From NCBI RefSeq assembly GCF_013410105.1, contig NZ_JACCCJ010000001.1, forward strand, positions 744,001 to 808,000: 64,000 nt of DNA. Direction: 5' to 3'. The DNA comes from Sphingopyxis sp. JAI108. GTDB taxonomy: Bacteria > Pseudomonadota > Alphaproteobacteria > Sphingomonadales > Sphingomonadaceae. Of this stretch, positions 24,964 to 34,146 are shown piece by piece. Numbering within the stretch: position 1 is the stretch's first letter; every line of letters starts with the position of its first letter. The notes under the pieces were generated by a model. The model did no database searches, was not told the DNA's origin, and saw only the letters and a program-made list of their open reading frames with translations. Made by a program: the position numbers and the translations under genes.

Positions 24964-25947
24964 ATGGCTATCCAACTGAAAAGCGCGCGTGTCGAACGCT
25001 GGCCGGTCGCAGGCGAGTTCGTCATCAGTCGCGGCGCCAAGACGCATATCGATGTCGTCGTCGCCGAAATCGAGGGACAAGGCGCGATCGGGCGCGGCGA
25101 GGGTACGCCTGTCTATTATCTCGGCGAGGATGCGGCGCGGTGCCGCGACCAGATACTGCTCGCCGCGCCGCATATCGGGGAGATGGACACCGCCGAGGCG
25201 CGCGCCGCTGTGCAGGAGTTGATGGCGCCGGGCGCGGCGCGCAACGCCCTCGATTGCGCGCTATGGGATCTCGAAGCACGCCAACGTGGCCTCCGGCTCT
25301 GGCAGGTTGTCGGCTGCGACGGCGCCCCGACATCGCGGGTCACAGCCTATACGGTCTCGCTCGGTACGCCCGGCGCGATGGCGGAGCAGGCGGCTACCGC
25401 GGCGGCTGACGGATACCGCCTGCTGAAGATCAAGCTAACCGGCGAGGATGATCGCTTGCGCGTCGCCGGGGTCCGCAAGGGCGCGCCCGATGCGCGGCTG
25501 ATCGTCGATGCCAATGAAAGTTGGGGTGAGATCGACATATTGAGCGAGGCCGAGGCGCTCGCCGACATGGGGGTCGAGATGATCGAGCAGCCGGTGCCGG
25601 TGGGCGCCGACGCGCTGCTCGATCCCATCTATGCGCCGATCCCCTTTATCGCCGACGAAAGCTGCCAGACGGCGGCCGATGTCGCGCGCATCGGCCCCTT
25701 TTACGACGGGGTGAATATCAAGCTCGACAAGGCGGGCGGGCTTACCGAGGCGCTCAAGATCGCCGACGCCGCCGACGCGGCGGGGCTGTCGATCATGATA
25801 GGCTGCATGCTCTCGACCAGCCTTGCCATCGCGCCCGCCTTCATATTGGCTCAGCGCGCGCGCTGGGTCGATCTCGACGGTCCCGCATTATTGGCGCGCG
25901 ACCGCGAGGACGGTTTCGAATTTCGCGAGGGGCGGATCGGGATCTAG
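24964..25947 (+). CDS. dgcA: Dipeptide epimerase-like enolase-superfamily enzyme (DgcA-type)
   Basis: A 327-residue mandelate racemase/muconate lactonizing enzyme family protein. The acid/base Lys is in LLKIKL, metal ligands are Asp in VDANESW, Glu in MIEQPVP and Asp in IADESC, and the second Lys is in NIKLDKAGG. The IGCMLSTSLA strand is typical of L-Ala-D/L-Glu epimerases and of DgcA, annotated as an N-acetyl-D-Glu racemase. It would recycle or epimerise glutamate-containing (murein-derived) substrates. Exact substrate uncertain. Confidence 0.85.
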   Translation: MAIQLKSARVERWPVAGEFVISRGAKTHIDVVVAEIEGQGAIGRGEGTPVYYLGEDAARCRDQILLAAPHIGEMDTAEARAAVQELMAPGAARNALDCALWDLEARQRGLRLWQVVGCDGAPTSRVTAYTVSLGTPGAMAEQAATAAADGYRLLKIKLTGEDDRLRVAGVRKGAPDARLIVDANESWGEIDILSEAEALADMGVEMIEQPVPVGADALLDPIYAPIPFIADESCQTAADVARIGPFYDGVNIKLDKAGGLTEALKIADAADAAGLSIMIGCMLSTSLAIAPAFILAQRARWVDLDGPALLARDREDGFEFREGRIGI

Positions 25948-26408
25948 AGCGCCACTTCGGCATGTTTGCCGAGGTCGCCCTCCTTCATCGTCAGGCCCGT
26001 CGCCAGCTTGAACATGCCCTTGATGCCAGGATCGGCGGTCCAGATCTCGGCATCATCCAGGTCGAAACGCAACAAGACAAGCTTCGGATCGTCCTTGCCG
26101 CCCGGATACCAGGCGGCGATGCCGTTATTCCATAGCTTGTCGAGCACGGCGCGGTCGCTTTCATGCACCAGCGTGCCGGAAATGCAGGCAAAGAGGTCGT
26201 GGCCCTTCGACGCGAATTGCGCCATTGCGGGTCCGCCAGCCGCCAACCGGTTATCCGTCGCGGTGAAGAACCAGAAGGCGCCGTTCGCATCCTTGTCGAG
26301 CTGCGCGTTCATCGGGATATGATGTTCGCGCTCGCCGGTCGCGCCCAGCATGACATAGGGGCTGTCGGCAAGCGCCTTCCAGAACTGCTTTTTGATGTCG
26401 TCGCTCAT
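25944..26408 (-). CDS. Pyridoxamine 5'-phosphate oxidase-like general stress protein
   Basis: A 154-residue protein of the general-stress-26/PPOX split-barrel family (QFWKALADSPYVMLGATG, then GAFWFFTATDNRLAAGG, and WNNGIAAWYPGGKDDPKL). These bind FMN or F420-like flavins and are linked to redox stress. It ends overlapping the epimerase stop by 4 bases. It lies 63 bases downstream of the VOC gene on the same strand, so the SoxR-type promoter at 26900-26930 may drive both. Confidence 0.9.
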   Translation of the reverse strand: MSDDIKKQFWKALADSPYVMLGATGEREHHIPMNAQLDKDANGAFWFFTATDNRLAAGGPAMAQFASKGHDLFACISGTLVHESDRAVLDKLWNNGIAAWYPGGKDDPKLVLLRFDLDDAEIWTADPGIKGMFKLATGLTMKEGDLGKHAEVAL

Positions 26409-26471
26409 CGGAGACTCCTTTGATTGCGGTGATGATCCACCAACGCACCAGCCCCTCGCATGTTGCCCGGT

Positions 26472-26867
26472 TCAGCCCAGCCTTGGCTCCGCATAGCTGA
26501 CGACTTCATATTCGATGCCGTCGGGATCGAAAAAATAGAAGCGGCGGCCGGGTTCGTAAGCGCCGTGGTTGAATGGTGTGAGTCCGACCGCCTTCACGCG
26601 CATCTCGATCGTGTCGAGATCGTCGACCTGCACACCGACATGGTTGAGCGGCTCGCCCTTCGGATAGCGTGTATCGGCGTGCTCGCCCTCGGGACCGGTG
26701 TAAAGAGCGATATAGGCGGCATCGCTGCCGAGGTGGATCGTCCGGCCACCATCGCGTGCAGGGCCGCGCCAGCGTTCGTGCCAGCCGAAGATCGCCGAGA
26801 GGATTCCGGCAGTGCGGTCAGGATCGCTGACGGTGAGATTCACATGTTCGATGAAAGGGTGCGTCAC
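26472..26867 (-). CDS. VOC-family (glyoxalase/dioxygenase-like) protein
   Basis: A 131-residue vicinal-oxygen-chelate protein with two beta-alpha-beta-beta-beta modules: FIEHVNLTVSDPDRTAGIL and LNHVGVQVDDLDTIE. Metal-ligand candidates are His8, His in NHVGV and Glu in the IEYEVVSY strand. The exact reaction is unknown; many VOC proteins detoxify electrophiles. The GTG start at 26867 has AGGAG 8 bases upstream. It is divergent from soxR with a typical MerR-type promoter between them. Confidence 0.88.
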   Translation of the reverse strand: MTHPFIEHVNLTVSDPDRTAGILSAIFGWHERWRGPARDGGRTIHLGSDAAYIALYTGPEGEHADTRYPKGEPLNHVGVQVDDLDTIEMRVKAVGLTPFNHGAYEPGRRFYFFDPDGIEYEVVSYAEPRLG

Positions 26868-26899
26868 GTGCAGGCTCCTGATTCGGGTTGACGCGACAC

Positions 26900-26930
26900 T
26901 TTATAGAAGCTCAAGTGAGGTTTAGATCAA
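26900..26930 (-). promoter_or_regulatory. MerR/SoxR-type promoter of the VOC gene with central operator dyad
   Basis: Read on the minus strand: -35 TTGATC (26930-26925), a 19-base spacer, then -10 TATAAA (26905-26900). MerR-family activators need this over-long 19-bp spacer. The spacer holds CTCACTTGAG, a dyad centred on its middle, close to the SoxR half-site pattern CCTCA...TTGAGG. This points to SoxR, encoded divergently, as the activator. Confidence 0.65.
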
Positions 26931-26952
26931 GCTCAAAGACGAAGGAGTCCCG

Positions 26953-27423
26953 ATGCACCGGACCGACCTGATCGCGATCGGCGAACTGGCCGCCCGCACC
27001 GGTGTCGCGGTGTCGGCGATCCGGTTTTACGAAGCGAAGGGGCTGATCGAGGCGTTGCGTACCGCCGGCGGGCAGCGTCGCTTCCTGCGTGCCGATATCC
27101 GTCGCGTTTCCTTTATCTTGATCGCACAGCAGATGGGGCTGAGCCTTGAGGAGATCGGCGATGAACTGGCGCAGCTGCCTGCGGGGCGGACTCCCAATGG
27201 CGCCGACTGGACGCGGATCAGCACCGGTCTGCGCGCGCGGATCGACGCGCAGCTCGCGGCGCTCACGCGCACCCGCGAACTGCTCGACCAGTGCATCGGC
27301 TGCGGTTGCCTGTCGCTCAAGAAATGCGGGCTCTACAACCGCGAGGACAAGGCGGCGCAACGCGGAGCAGGGCCGCGGTACCTGATCGGCGACAGGGCAG
27401 GCGAGATTGCCGAGATCGGTTGA
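26953..27423 (+). CDS. soxR: Redox-sensitive transcriptional activator SoxR
   Basis: A 156-residue MerR-family regulator. The N-terminal winged helix-turn-helix begins LIAIGELAARTGVAVSAIRFYE, and a dimerisation helix follows (ISTGLRARIDAQLAALTRTRELL). The [2Fe-2S] site is C114, C117, C119 and C125 in the pattern CIGCGCLSLKKC, the SoxR signature. When redox-active compounds oxidise the cluster, SoxR twists long-spacer promoters into an active shape. Divergent from the VOC gene; no soxS is present, as expected outside enterobacteria. Confidence 0.95.
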   Translation: MHRTDLIAIGELAARTGVAVSAIRFYEAKGLIEALRTAGGQRRFLRADIRRVSFILIAQQMGLSLEEIGDELAQLPAGRTPNGADWTRISTGLRARIDAQLAALTRTRELLDQCIGCGCLSLKKCGLYNREDKAAQRGAGPRYLIGDRAGEIAEIG

Positions 27424-27462
27424 CGGGCATCGGCTTTGGGGTGGTGAGCTGACCCTTATGCA

Positions 27463-27539
27463 CCTCGGCGAAAGCCGGGGCCCAGTGCGGAAATATGCCG
27501 GGTTAGCGTCATCTTTCTGGACCCCGGCTTTCGCCGGGG
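27463..27539 (+). repeat. Inverted intergenic repeat (GGCGAAAGCCGGGG type)
   Basis: CCTCGGCGAAAGCCGGGG (27463-27480) recurs as its complement CCCCGGCTTTCGCCGGGG (27522-27539) with one mismatch, around 41 bases. This sequence is a common dispersed intergenic repeat in sphingomonads and other alphaproteobacteria. Here it separates convergent soxR and monooxygenase genes and may also end both transcripts. Confidence 0.75.
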
Positions 27540-27579
27540 CACAGATCTCTATCGGCAACCTCCGGTCGAAACCAGCCGC

Positions 27580-27870
27580 TCAGGCCGCGCTTAGCGTCTC
27601 GATCTCGGGGGCTCCCGCGAGGCAAGGGCCGAGGCGCGCGCCGATCGAGCGGAAATGGTCCGACGCGCGATGCGCGTCGAGCGCCGCCTGATTGTCATAG
27701 CATTCGAGGACCTTGTAGATGCCGGTTTCGCCCGTCCGGAACAGGCGGTAATAGCTGTTGCCCGTTTCGTTCGCGTTCACCGCAGCGGCGAGTTCGGCAA
27801 ACACACCCTCGAACTCGTCTTCCTTGCCCGACTGCACGCGCAGCGTGGCGATCACACCGATGGCACTCAT
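27580..27870 (-). CDS. Antibiotic biosynthesis monooxygenase (ABM) domain protein
   Basis: A 96-residue ABM-domain protein (GVIATLRVQSGKEDEFEGVF, then FRTGETGIYKVLECYDNQAALDAHRASDHF). The ferredoxin-like fold forms dimers; some members are quinol or haem oxygenases, many have unknown roles. The ATG at 27870 is the first family-like start; the longer frame to 28194 lies in the next gene. It lies 14 bases downstream of the carboxymuconolactone decarboxylase-like gene. Confidence 0.88.
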   Translation of the reverse strand: MSAIGVIATLRVQSGKEDEFEGVFAELAAAVNANETGNSYYRLFRTGETGIYKVLECYDNQAALDAHRASDHFRSIGARLGPCLAGAPEIETLSAA

Positions 27871-27884
27871 GTCATTCTCCCTGT

Positions 27885-28469
27885 TCAGGCCTTCAGATCG
27901 GGGTCGACGTCCCAGCCGTCCTCGACCTGGATGCCGAAGCTGTTCAATATCATCGAGACTTGCGTGTACTGGCCGACGGTCATCACGAGGTCCATGCGAC
28001 CCTTGTCGCCGAGCGGCGCGAGCGCGGCCCATGTGGCGTCGGTCACGAAATGGTCGGTGGCCAGCTCGTCGGTCGCGCGGAGCATGGCGCGGTCGAGGTC
28101 GCTCCAGCCCTCCGCATCGGGACCGGCCTTGATGCGCGCGATATCGTCTTCGGAGAGGCCACAGTCGAGCCCGATGCGCTTGTGCTGCGTCCACTCATAA
28201 CCCGAGCGGCAGTTGTAACCCGTGCGCAGGATGACGAGTTCGCGGTCGCGCGGGCTCAGCGCGTTGCGTCGCGACAGGATATAATTGCCCCAGCCGAGGA
28301 AGGCGGTCAGCGCCTTGGGCGCATGAGCAAGGGTGCGGAAGATGTTGAGGATCTTGCCGCCCCCGACCTTGCCCCCATCGGAAGCAAGGAAGGGTTCGAG
28401 CGCGGCGCGCTGGTCGGCATCGAGCCGGCCCAAATCGACCGGCTCGATACGCGGAGCACTCAGGCGCAA
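27885..28469 (-). CDS. Carboxymuconolactone decarboxylase/AhpD-like protein
   Basis: A 194-residue protein of the CMD family (SAPRIEPVDLGRLDADQRA, then NIFRTLAHAPKALTAFLGWGNYIL and LSPRDRELVILRTGYNCRSGYEWTQH). In AhpD-like members paired Cys do redox chemistry; here the second Cys position is a Ser (NCRSGYEW), so the peroxidase-type CxxC is missing and another role is likely. A TTG at 28469, 1 base after the thiolase stop, is chosen as start because the MRLxxPRIxPVDL beginning is standard in relatives. Operon with thiolase and ABM genes. Confidence 0.8.
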   Translation of the reverse strand: MRLSAPRIEPVDLGRLDADQRAALEPFLASDGGKVGGGKILNIFRTLAHAPKALTAFLGWGNYILSRRNALSPRDRELVILRTGYNCRSGYEWTQHKRIGLDCGLSEDDIARIKAGPDAEGWSDLDRAMLRATDELATDHFVTDATWAALAPLGDKGRMDLVMTVGQYTQVSMILNSFGIQVEDGWDVDPDLKA

Positions 28470-28470
28470 A

Positions 28471-29652
<1,182 letters not shown>

Positions 29653-29718
29653 GATAGGGGTCCTTCTTTCTGATTCCGGTTATCTTAACGGGGGAGGGCG
29701 GCCAGAAATACCTGTGCT

Positions 29719-30177
29719 TTAAACGAAAAACTGGCTGATCCATTCGGTGATCAACGCGGGCTTTTCCTCGCCTTCGATCTCGATCGTCACTTCGTTGGTC
29801 TGTTGCCACTGGCCGGGGCGCTTTTCTTCGAGTTCGAGGAGCTTCACATGGCTGCGCACGCGCTTGCCCGAGCGGACAGGGGCGAGGAACCGGACCTTGT
29901 TGCCGCCATAGTTCACGCCCATCTTGACGCCTTCGATCTTTGGCCCGTCGGTGCGAGCCCCCAGCATCGGGATCAGCGACAGCGTCAGGAAGCCGTGCGC
30001 GATCGTGCCGCCGAAGGGCGTGAGCTTCGCCTTTTCCTCGTCGATATGGATGAACTGGTGGTCGCCCGTCGCGTCGGCGAACTTGTCGATCATATCCTGG
30101 TCGACGAGCACCCATTCGGACGTGCCGAGATGCTCACCAACCCTGGCTTGCAGATCCTGCGGTGTGATGGAGGCCAT
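29719..30177 (-). CDS. MaoC-family acyl-CoA hydratase/dehydratase
   Basis: A 152-residue single hot-dog domain protein. The active-site motif is ADATGDHQFIHIDEEKA (Asp-x4-His) with FGGTIAHGFLTLSLIP, as in R-specific enoyl-CoA hydratases (PhaJ/NodN type). It would hydrate enoyl-CoA and can link beta-oxidation to PHB supply. It is the first gene of the thiolase operon. Confidence 0.93.
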   Translation of the reverse strand: MASITPQDLQARVGEHLGTSEWVLVDQDMIDKFADATGDHQFIHIDEEKAKLTPFGGTIAHGFLTLSLIPMLGARTDGPKIEGVKMGVNYGGNKVRFLAPVRSGKRVRSHVKLLELEEKRPGQWQQTNEVTIEIEGEEKPALITEWISQFFV

Positions 30178-30272
30178 TTGATCATCCCCTCAATTGCTGG
30201 TTCGGGGCGCGTTCTAGGCCTCTCTTGCGGCGTTGCACAAGGGCCAAGCCCCGCAGCCGCGTCGCCGTAGCG

Positions 30273-31469
30273 TCAGCTCTTGGCAGGCTTGGGCGTCTTC
30301 ATCGTGACGCTTTCGGCATAGGGAAGAATCATCGTCCCGTCGGGCGCCGCGGTAAAGGTCGTCTGCGTGGGATAGGCAAATTCGTAACCGGCGCCCGCCA
30401 TCGCCTCGAACAGACGGATCGCGACATCGGTGCGCGCCGCGGTCACGACGTCATAATCGTCGCTGAAAACGTCAAAGAGCAGCTCGAAATCGAGGCTCGA
30501 TGGGCCGAACGAGACAAAGCTCGAACGGATGAACTCCTGCCCTGCCGCCTTGACCTGTTCCTCGAGCAGCGCGGGCAGCTCGCGCAGCATCGCTGGGGTT
30601 GTCTGATAGATGACCCCGATCATGAAGGTAACGCGGCGGCGGTGGAGATGCGCGAAATTGGTGATCTCCTTGGCCAGAAGATTGGTGTTCGAAACGACGA
30701 GCAACTCGCCGTTGACCGAGCGGAGGCGGGTGCTCTTGAGCCCGATGCGTTCGACCGTCGCCGTGCTCATATCGTATTTGATGGTTTCGCCGACGCGGAA
30801 GGGCCGATCGAATATGATCGAGAGCGAGGCGAAGAGATCGGAAAATATGCCCTGCGCCGCGAGGCCGATCGCGATGCCGCCGATTCCGAGACCGGCGATC
30901 AGGCCGGTGACGTTGACTCCCATATTGTCGAGGATCACGATCGCCGCGATCGCGAACAGCGCGACGCTGATCAGCAGGCGGATGATGCCCATCGCATTGC
31001 TGAGCGTTTCGTTATGCCCTTCGGCTGCACGGCGCTGGATCAGCCCGAGCACGATCTCGCGCGCCCAGATCGCGACCTGCAGCACCACGGCCACGGTGAA
31101 GGCGAAATGGATCATTTGCATGATCACCGCCGGCGGCTGCGCATAACCCGCGACAAGGCGAATTGCGATGATTGCGAGCACAAGTGATTTGGTCTTGTGG
31201 ATCACACGCCCGGCGATGTGGGTCAGCGTCATCTCGCCTTCGGCCGACTGTGCATGCTTCAGCGCGAAGCGGCGCAGCATCGACAGGACGAAGAAAATGA
31301 GGAGGCCGGCGCCGATTGCGATGCCGATCTGCAGCCAGTGGCTGTTCACCCACGCGATGCTCATGTCCCAAGAGCGCTGCAGGTCTTCGATCGGGTTGGT
31401 TGCCGGGGTTCTTGCGGGCGCGGCTTTCGGGGCGGCGGATGTCGCGGTGGCAAGCAAGGGAAAATTCAC
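30273..31469 (-). CDS. MscS-family mechanosensitive channel
   Basis: A 398-residue protein with four to five membrane segments (about 45-65, 95-115, 125-145, 170-225). The pore-lining TM3 is IAGLGIGGIAIGLAAQGIF, followed by the conserved FSDLFASLSIIFDRPFRVGE and the soluble beta domain (STRLRSVNGELLVVSN). Channels of this type release solutes on osmotic downshock. Longer than E. coli MscS because of the extra N-terminal helices. Confidence 0.93.
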   Translation of the reverse strand: MNFPLLATATSAAPKAAPARTPATNPIEDLQRSWDMSIAWVNSHWLQIGIAIGAGLLIFFVLSMLRRFALKHAQSAEGEMTLTHIAGRVIHKTKSLVLAIIAIRLVAGYAQPPAVIMQMIHFAFTVAVVLQVAIWAREIVLGLIQRRAAEGHNETLSNAMGIIRLLISVALFAIAAIVILDNMGVNVTGLIAGLGIGGIAIGLAAQGIFSDLFASLSIIFDRPFRVGETIKYDMSTATVERIGLKSTRLRSVNGELLVVSNTNLLAKEITNFAHLHRRRVTFMIGVIYQTTPAMLRELPALLEEQVKAAGQEFIRSSFVSFGPSSLDFELLFDVFSDDYDVVTAARTDVAIRLFEAMAGAGYEFAYPTQTTFTAAPDGTMILPYAESVTMKTPKPAKS

Positions 31470-31490
31470 GTCAGGCCCTCTTGAATCGGA

Positions 31491-32501
31491 TCAGGCGGAT
31501 TGGAGCAGCACCGCGGCCGCGGGCGCCTGCTCCAGATAGGCTAAAAAGCCGCGTTCGTAACGCGAAAGATAGCGTGTTGCGCGCGGCAGGTTGCCGATGG
31601 TTGCGGCAAAATCGTCGCGATCCTGCGCCGCCGCGATCATCGCCGGGTGGACATAGGCTTTGCGCGCGATGGCTGGCGTGTTGCCGAGCCGGTCGGCGAC
31701 ATGTTCGAGCATCGCCTTCAGCGTCGGCGGTTCGGGCGCGTCGTAAAGGAAGGCGAAAGCCTCGACGCTGGCCGACCAGGTGCGGAAATGCTTGGCGCTG
31801 AATTCGTCGCCCATCGCCTCGCGGATATAGGCGTTCACATCGTCCGACCCGACCGCACAGAGGCCGTCCGGATCCTCATACTGGAAAAGCTTCTGTCCGG
31901 GCAGGTCCTGTAGCCGGCGAACGAGGGTCGAAAGGCTGCGGTCGCTGATCGTCACGTCACGTTTCGCGCCACCCTTGGCGACATATTGCAGGCGCAGCGT
32001 CCGGCCCGACGCCTTTGCATGGCGCTGGCGCAGCGTCGTTGCGCCAAAGCTCTTGTTCGCGGCGACATATTGCTCGTTTCCGATGCGCAGCGCGGCGAGA
32101 TCGAGCAGCCGCACCACCGCCGCTACCACGCGTTCCGAACAGAGCGTCCGGCGGGCAAGATCGTCGGCGAGGCGTGCGCGGAGGAGCGGCAGCGCGTGCC
32201 CAAAAGCGGCGCAGCGATCATATTTGTCGGCATCGCGCGCCATTCGGAATTCGGGATGGTAACGATATTGCTTGCGTCCGCGCGCGTCGTAGCCGGTCGC
32301 GAGGATATGGCCGTTCGGCGCGGGACAGAACCACGCATCCTCATAGGCGGGGGGTAGCGCGATCGCGTTAAGGCGCTCGATTTCCTCGCGGTCGCGGATG
32401 ATCTTTCCCTTGGCGTCGCGGTATCGCCAGCCGACGCCCGAACGCTCGCGGCTGATGCCGGGCAGGCTGTCGTCGACATGGACAAGGCGCGAGGCGGACA
32501 T
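31491..32501 (-). CDS. DNA topoisomerase IB
   Basis: A 336-residue bacterial/poxvirus-type topoisomerase IB that relaxes supercoils through a 3'-phosphotyrosine. The N-terminal domain starts RLVHVDDSLPGISRERSG and the catalytic domain includes RTLCSERVVAAVVRLLD, KSFGATTLRQRH and the active Tyr283 in NTPAIARKAYVHP. The start at 32501 is the first family-like Met; sequence upstream in frame is shadow. It lies 21 bases from the MscS gene on the same strand. Confidence 0.93.
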   Translation of the reverse strand: MSASRLVHVDDSLPGISRERSGVGWRYRDAKGKIIRDREEIERLNAIALPPAYEDAWFCPAPNGHILATGYDARGRKQYRYHPEFRMARDADKYDRCAAFGHALPLLRARLADDLARRTLCSERVVAAVVRLLDLAALRIGNEQYVAANKSFGATTLRQRHAKASGRTLRLQYVAKGGAKRDVTISDRSLSTLVRRLQDLPGQKLFQYEDPDGLCAVGSDDVNAYIREAMGDEFSAKHFRTWSASVEAFAFLYDAPEPPTLKAMLEHVADRLGNTPAIARKAYVHPAMIAAAQDRDDFAATIGNLPRATRYLSRYERGFLAYLEQAPAAAVLLQSA

Positions 32502-32539
32502 GGCGCAATAGCGCCCCGGTCCGCCAATTGGTTCCGGGA

Positions 32540-33922
32540 TCAGCCGGGGTTGATCACCGGATGCCGGGCCGGAACCTGCGCCGGGCGCGCGGTCAGCGGG
32601 CGCCACCCCGCTTCCTGTTCGCGCCGGCGGACATAGGTCGTGAGCCCCATTTCGAGCGCGAGCATCATGTAGATAAAGGGCTGGAAAGCGATTCCGACGA
32701 ACAGCGACCCGACCATATAAGTGATATGGCCGTGCTGGAGCGCGGTCGCGAGCGGCGCGATCCATTGTTCCTCGGCGCGCCGCGTCTTGAGATAGCGGCG
32801 ACGGAGCTGCTCCATCCTGAGCAGCCCGACCGCATGGAGCAACAGCCACAGCGCGAGCCCCGGATAGCCCTGCTCGCCGAGCATCTCGAAATAGCTCGAA
32901 TGATAGGCGCGTGAATGTTCCTCATAGACCGTGGGTTCGGCATTTTGCGGCGCGTCGGGATCATAGGCGCTCGCCGCCTTTTCGACGCGGACGCGGTTCT
33001 GGATATAGGCTTCGAAACCACCGCCGAACGGATTTTCCTTCGCATATTCCCATGTCCACGCCCACACCGCGACGCGCGTCGAGGCCGACTGGTCGGATTT
33101 ATGGTCGCGGATCGTTTCCATCCGCTCGGTAAAGCTTTGCGGCAGGAAGGGGATGGTCGCGAGGGCCAGCAGCCCCGCGCCCGCCATGTAGAGGAAACGG
33201 TGCTTCACCGCGCGCAGCGACATGATCGCGAGGATGACGAGGCAAACGAGACCGGTGCGCGCCTGCGTGCCGATGGGGAGCAGCGCGCAGGCGAAGACGA
33301 GCGCGAAGCAGAAGAGCGAGACGCGCCAATCGGGAGGAAAGATCGTGCCATGCTTGCGATACCAGAGGATCAGCGGGATGATCGAAATGCCCACCGCCGA
33401 CATGATCGAGCCTTCGTAAAGGCCGTAATTTTCGTTGAGCAGCAGTTGCAGCGAGCCATAACCGCCGCCGCCCGCCGCGGTCTTGATCCCGCCGGCGATC
33501 GCGATCGCCGCTGCCGACAGCAGCATGATCAGGACCAGCGATTCGATCCGCAGCTTGGTCCTGAGCGTGAGTGGCAGGAAAATCGCCCAGACGAGCGCTT
33601 TCCACACCCAGCTCCATTTGTCGGCGGCCTCGACCGGGAAGTCGGCCTGGATCGTTGTCATCCAGCAATAGAGGAGCAAAGCGACCAGCAGGAATTGGCG
33701 CCCCGACCATCGCGTGTCCTTCTTGTCGTCGACCGCGAGCCAGCCGACGATCGCCAGCCCGAAGACGATCAGCGAGATCGGGATCGAGTTGATGAGGAAA
33801 TAGCTGAGGCGTTGCGGCGCGACGATGTCGATGTAGCAAAAGCACAGCACAAACAGGAACGGCTTGCGAAAGCCGACCCCGATGAAAGCGAAAAGAAAGG
33901 CGACAAAGGCGATGTCACGCAT
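32540..33922 (-). CDS. Exosortase A-associated O-glycosylation ligase (Wzy/O-antigen ligase fold)
   Basis: A 460-residue membrane protein with ~10-11 helices. It begins MRDIAFVAFLFAFIGVGFRKPF, which with the YIDIVAPQRLSYFL segment matches the putative O-glycosylation ligase family found with exosortase A (PEP-CTERM) systems. The large periplasmic loop near the end (TRVAVWAWTWEYAKENPFGGGF, then AYHSSYFEMLGEQGYPGLALW) is the ligase signature. It would transfer or polymerise exopolysaccharide or glycan. The ATG at 33922 lies inside the end of a 54-residue upstream gene. Confidence 0.9.
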   Translation of the reverse strand: MRDIAFVAFLFAFIGVGFRKPFLFVLCFCYIDIVAPQRLSYFLINSIPISLIVFGLAIVGWLAVDDKKDTRWSGRQFLLVALLLYCWMTTIQADFPVEAADKWSWVWKALVWAIFLPLTLRTKLRIESLVLIMLLSAAAIAIAGGIKTAAGGGGYGSLQLLLNENYGLYEGSIMSAVGISIIPLILWYRKHGTIFPPDWRVSLFCFALVFACALLPIGTQARTGLVCLVILAIMSLRAVKHRFLYMAGAGLLALATIPFLPQSFTERMETIRDHKSDQSASTRVAVWAWTWEYAKENPFGGGFEAYIQNRVRVEKAASAYDPDAPQNAEPTVYEEHSRAYHSSYFEMLGEQGYPGLALWLLLHAVGLLRMEQLRRRYLKTRRAEEQWIAPLATALQHGHITYMVGSLFVGIAFQPFIYMMLALEMGLTTYVRRREQEAGWRPLTARPAQVPARHPVINPG

Positions 33923-34079
33923 CGGTGCGCGCTTCCTCGGCGGCACGTTCGGCGTCGCGGCGCTGTTGCCACAGCATGCGCGGGCTCACCTCGCGGTCGA
34001 GATCGTCACGATAGAGCAGGCGCCATAACGCGATCGCCATCAGGACGTGCGTCAGGCCAATGGAAAAATTGTCGACCAT
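33915..34079 (-). CDS. Small membrane protein, 54 residues, upstream of the O-ligase
   Basis: The ORF starts at an ATG and encodes 54 residues: a hydrophobic N-terminal segment (FSIGLTHVLMAIALWRLLY) followed by a charged helical tail (RMLWQQRRDAERAAEEART). Its stop lies inside the ligase gene (8-base overlap), so the two are translationally coupled. It is too short for most gene finders. Function unknown; probably a partner of the exosortase-A-associated ligase. Confidence 0.65.
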   Translation of the reverse strand: MVDNFSIGLTHVLMAIALWRLLYRDDLDREVSPRMLWQQRRDAERAAEEARTDA

Positions 34080-34146
34080 ATAAGATGTTGCCTAGGCTAT
34101 TGGGGTTGACGCCGCGTTAAGCCTTGTCTGCCAAAGGCCCTGCACG

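Noticed and set aside
31491..32849. Longer topoisomerase IB starting at 32849
   Set aside because: The extra 116 residues are low-complexity Arg/Ala-rich shadow sequence overlapping the ligase gene; the family start is at 32501.
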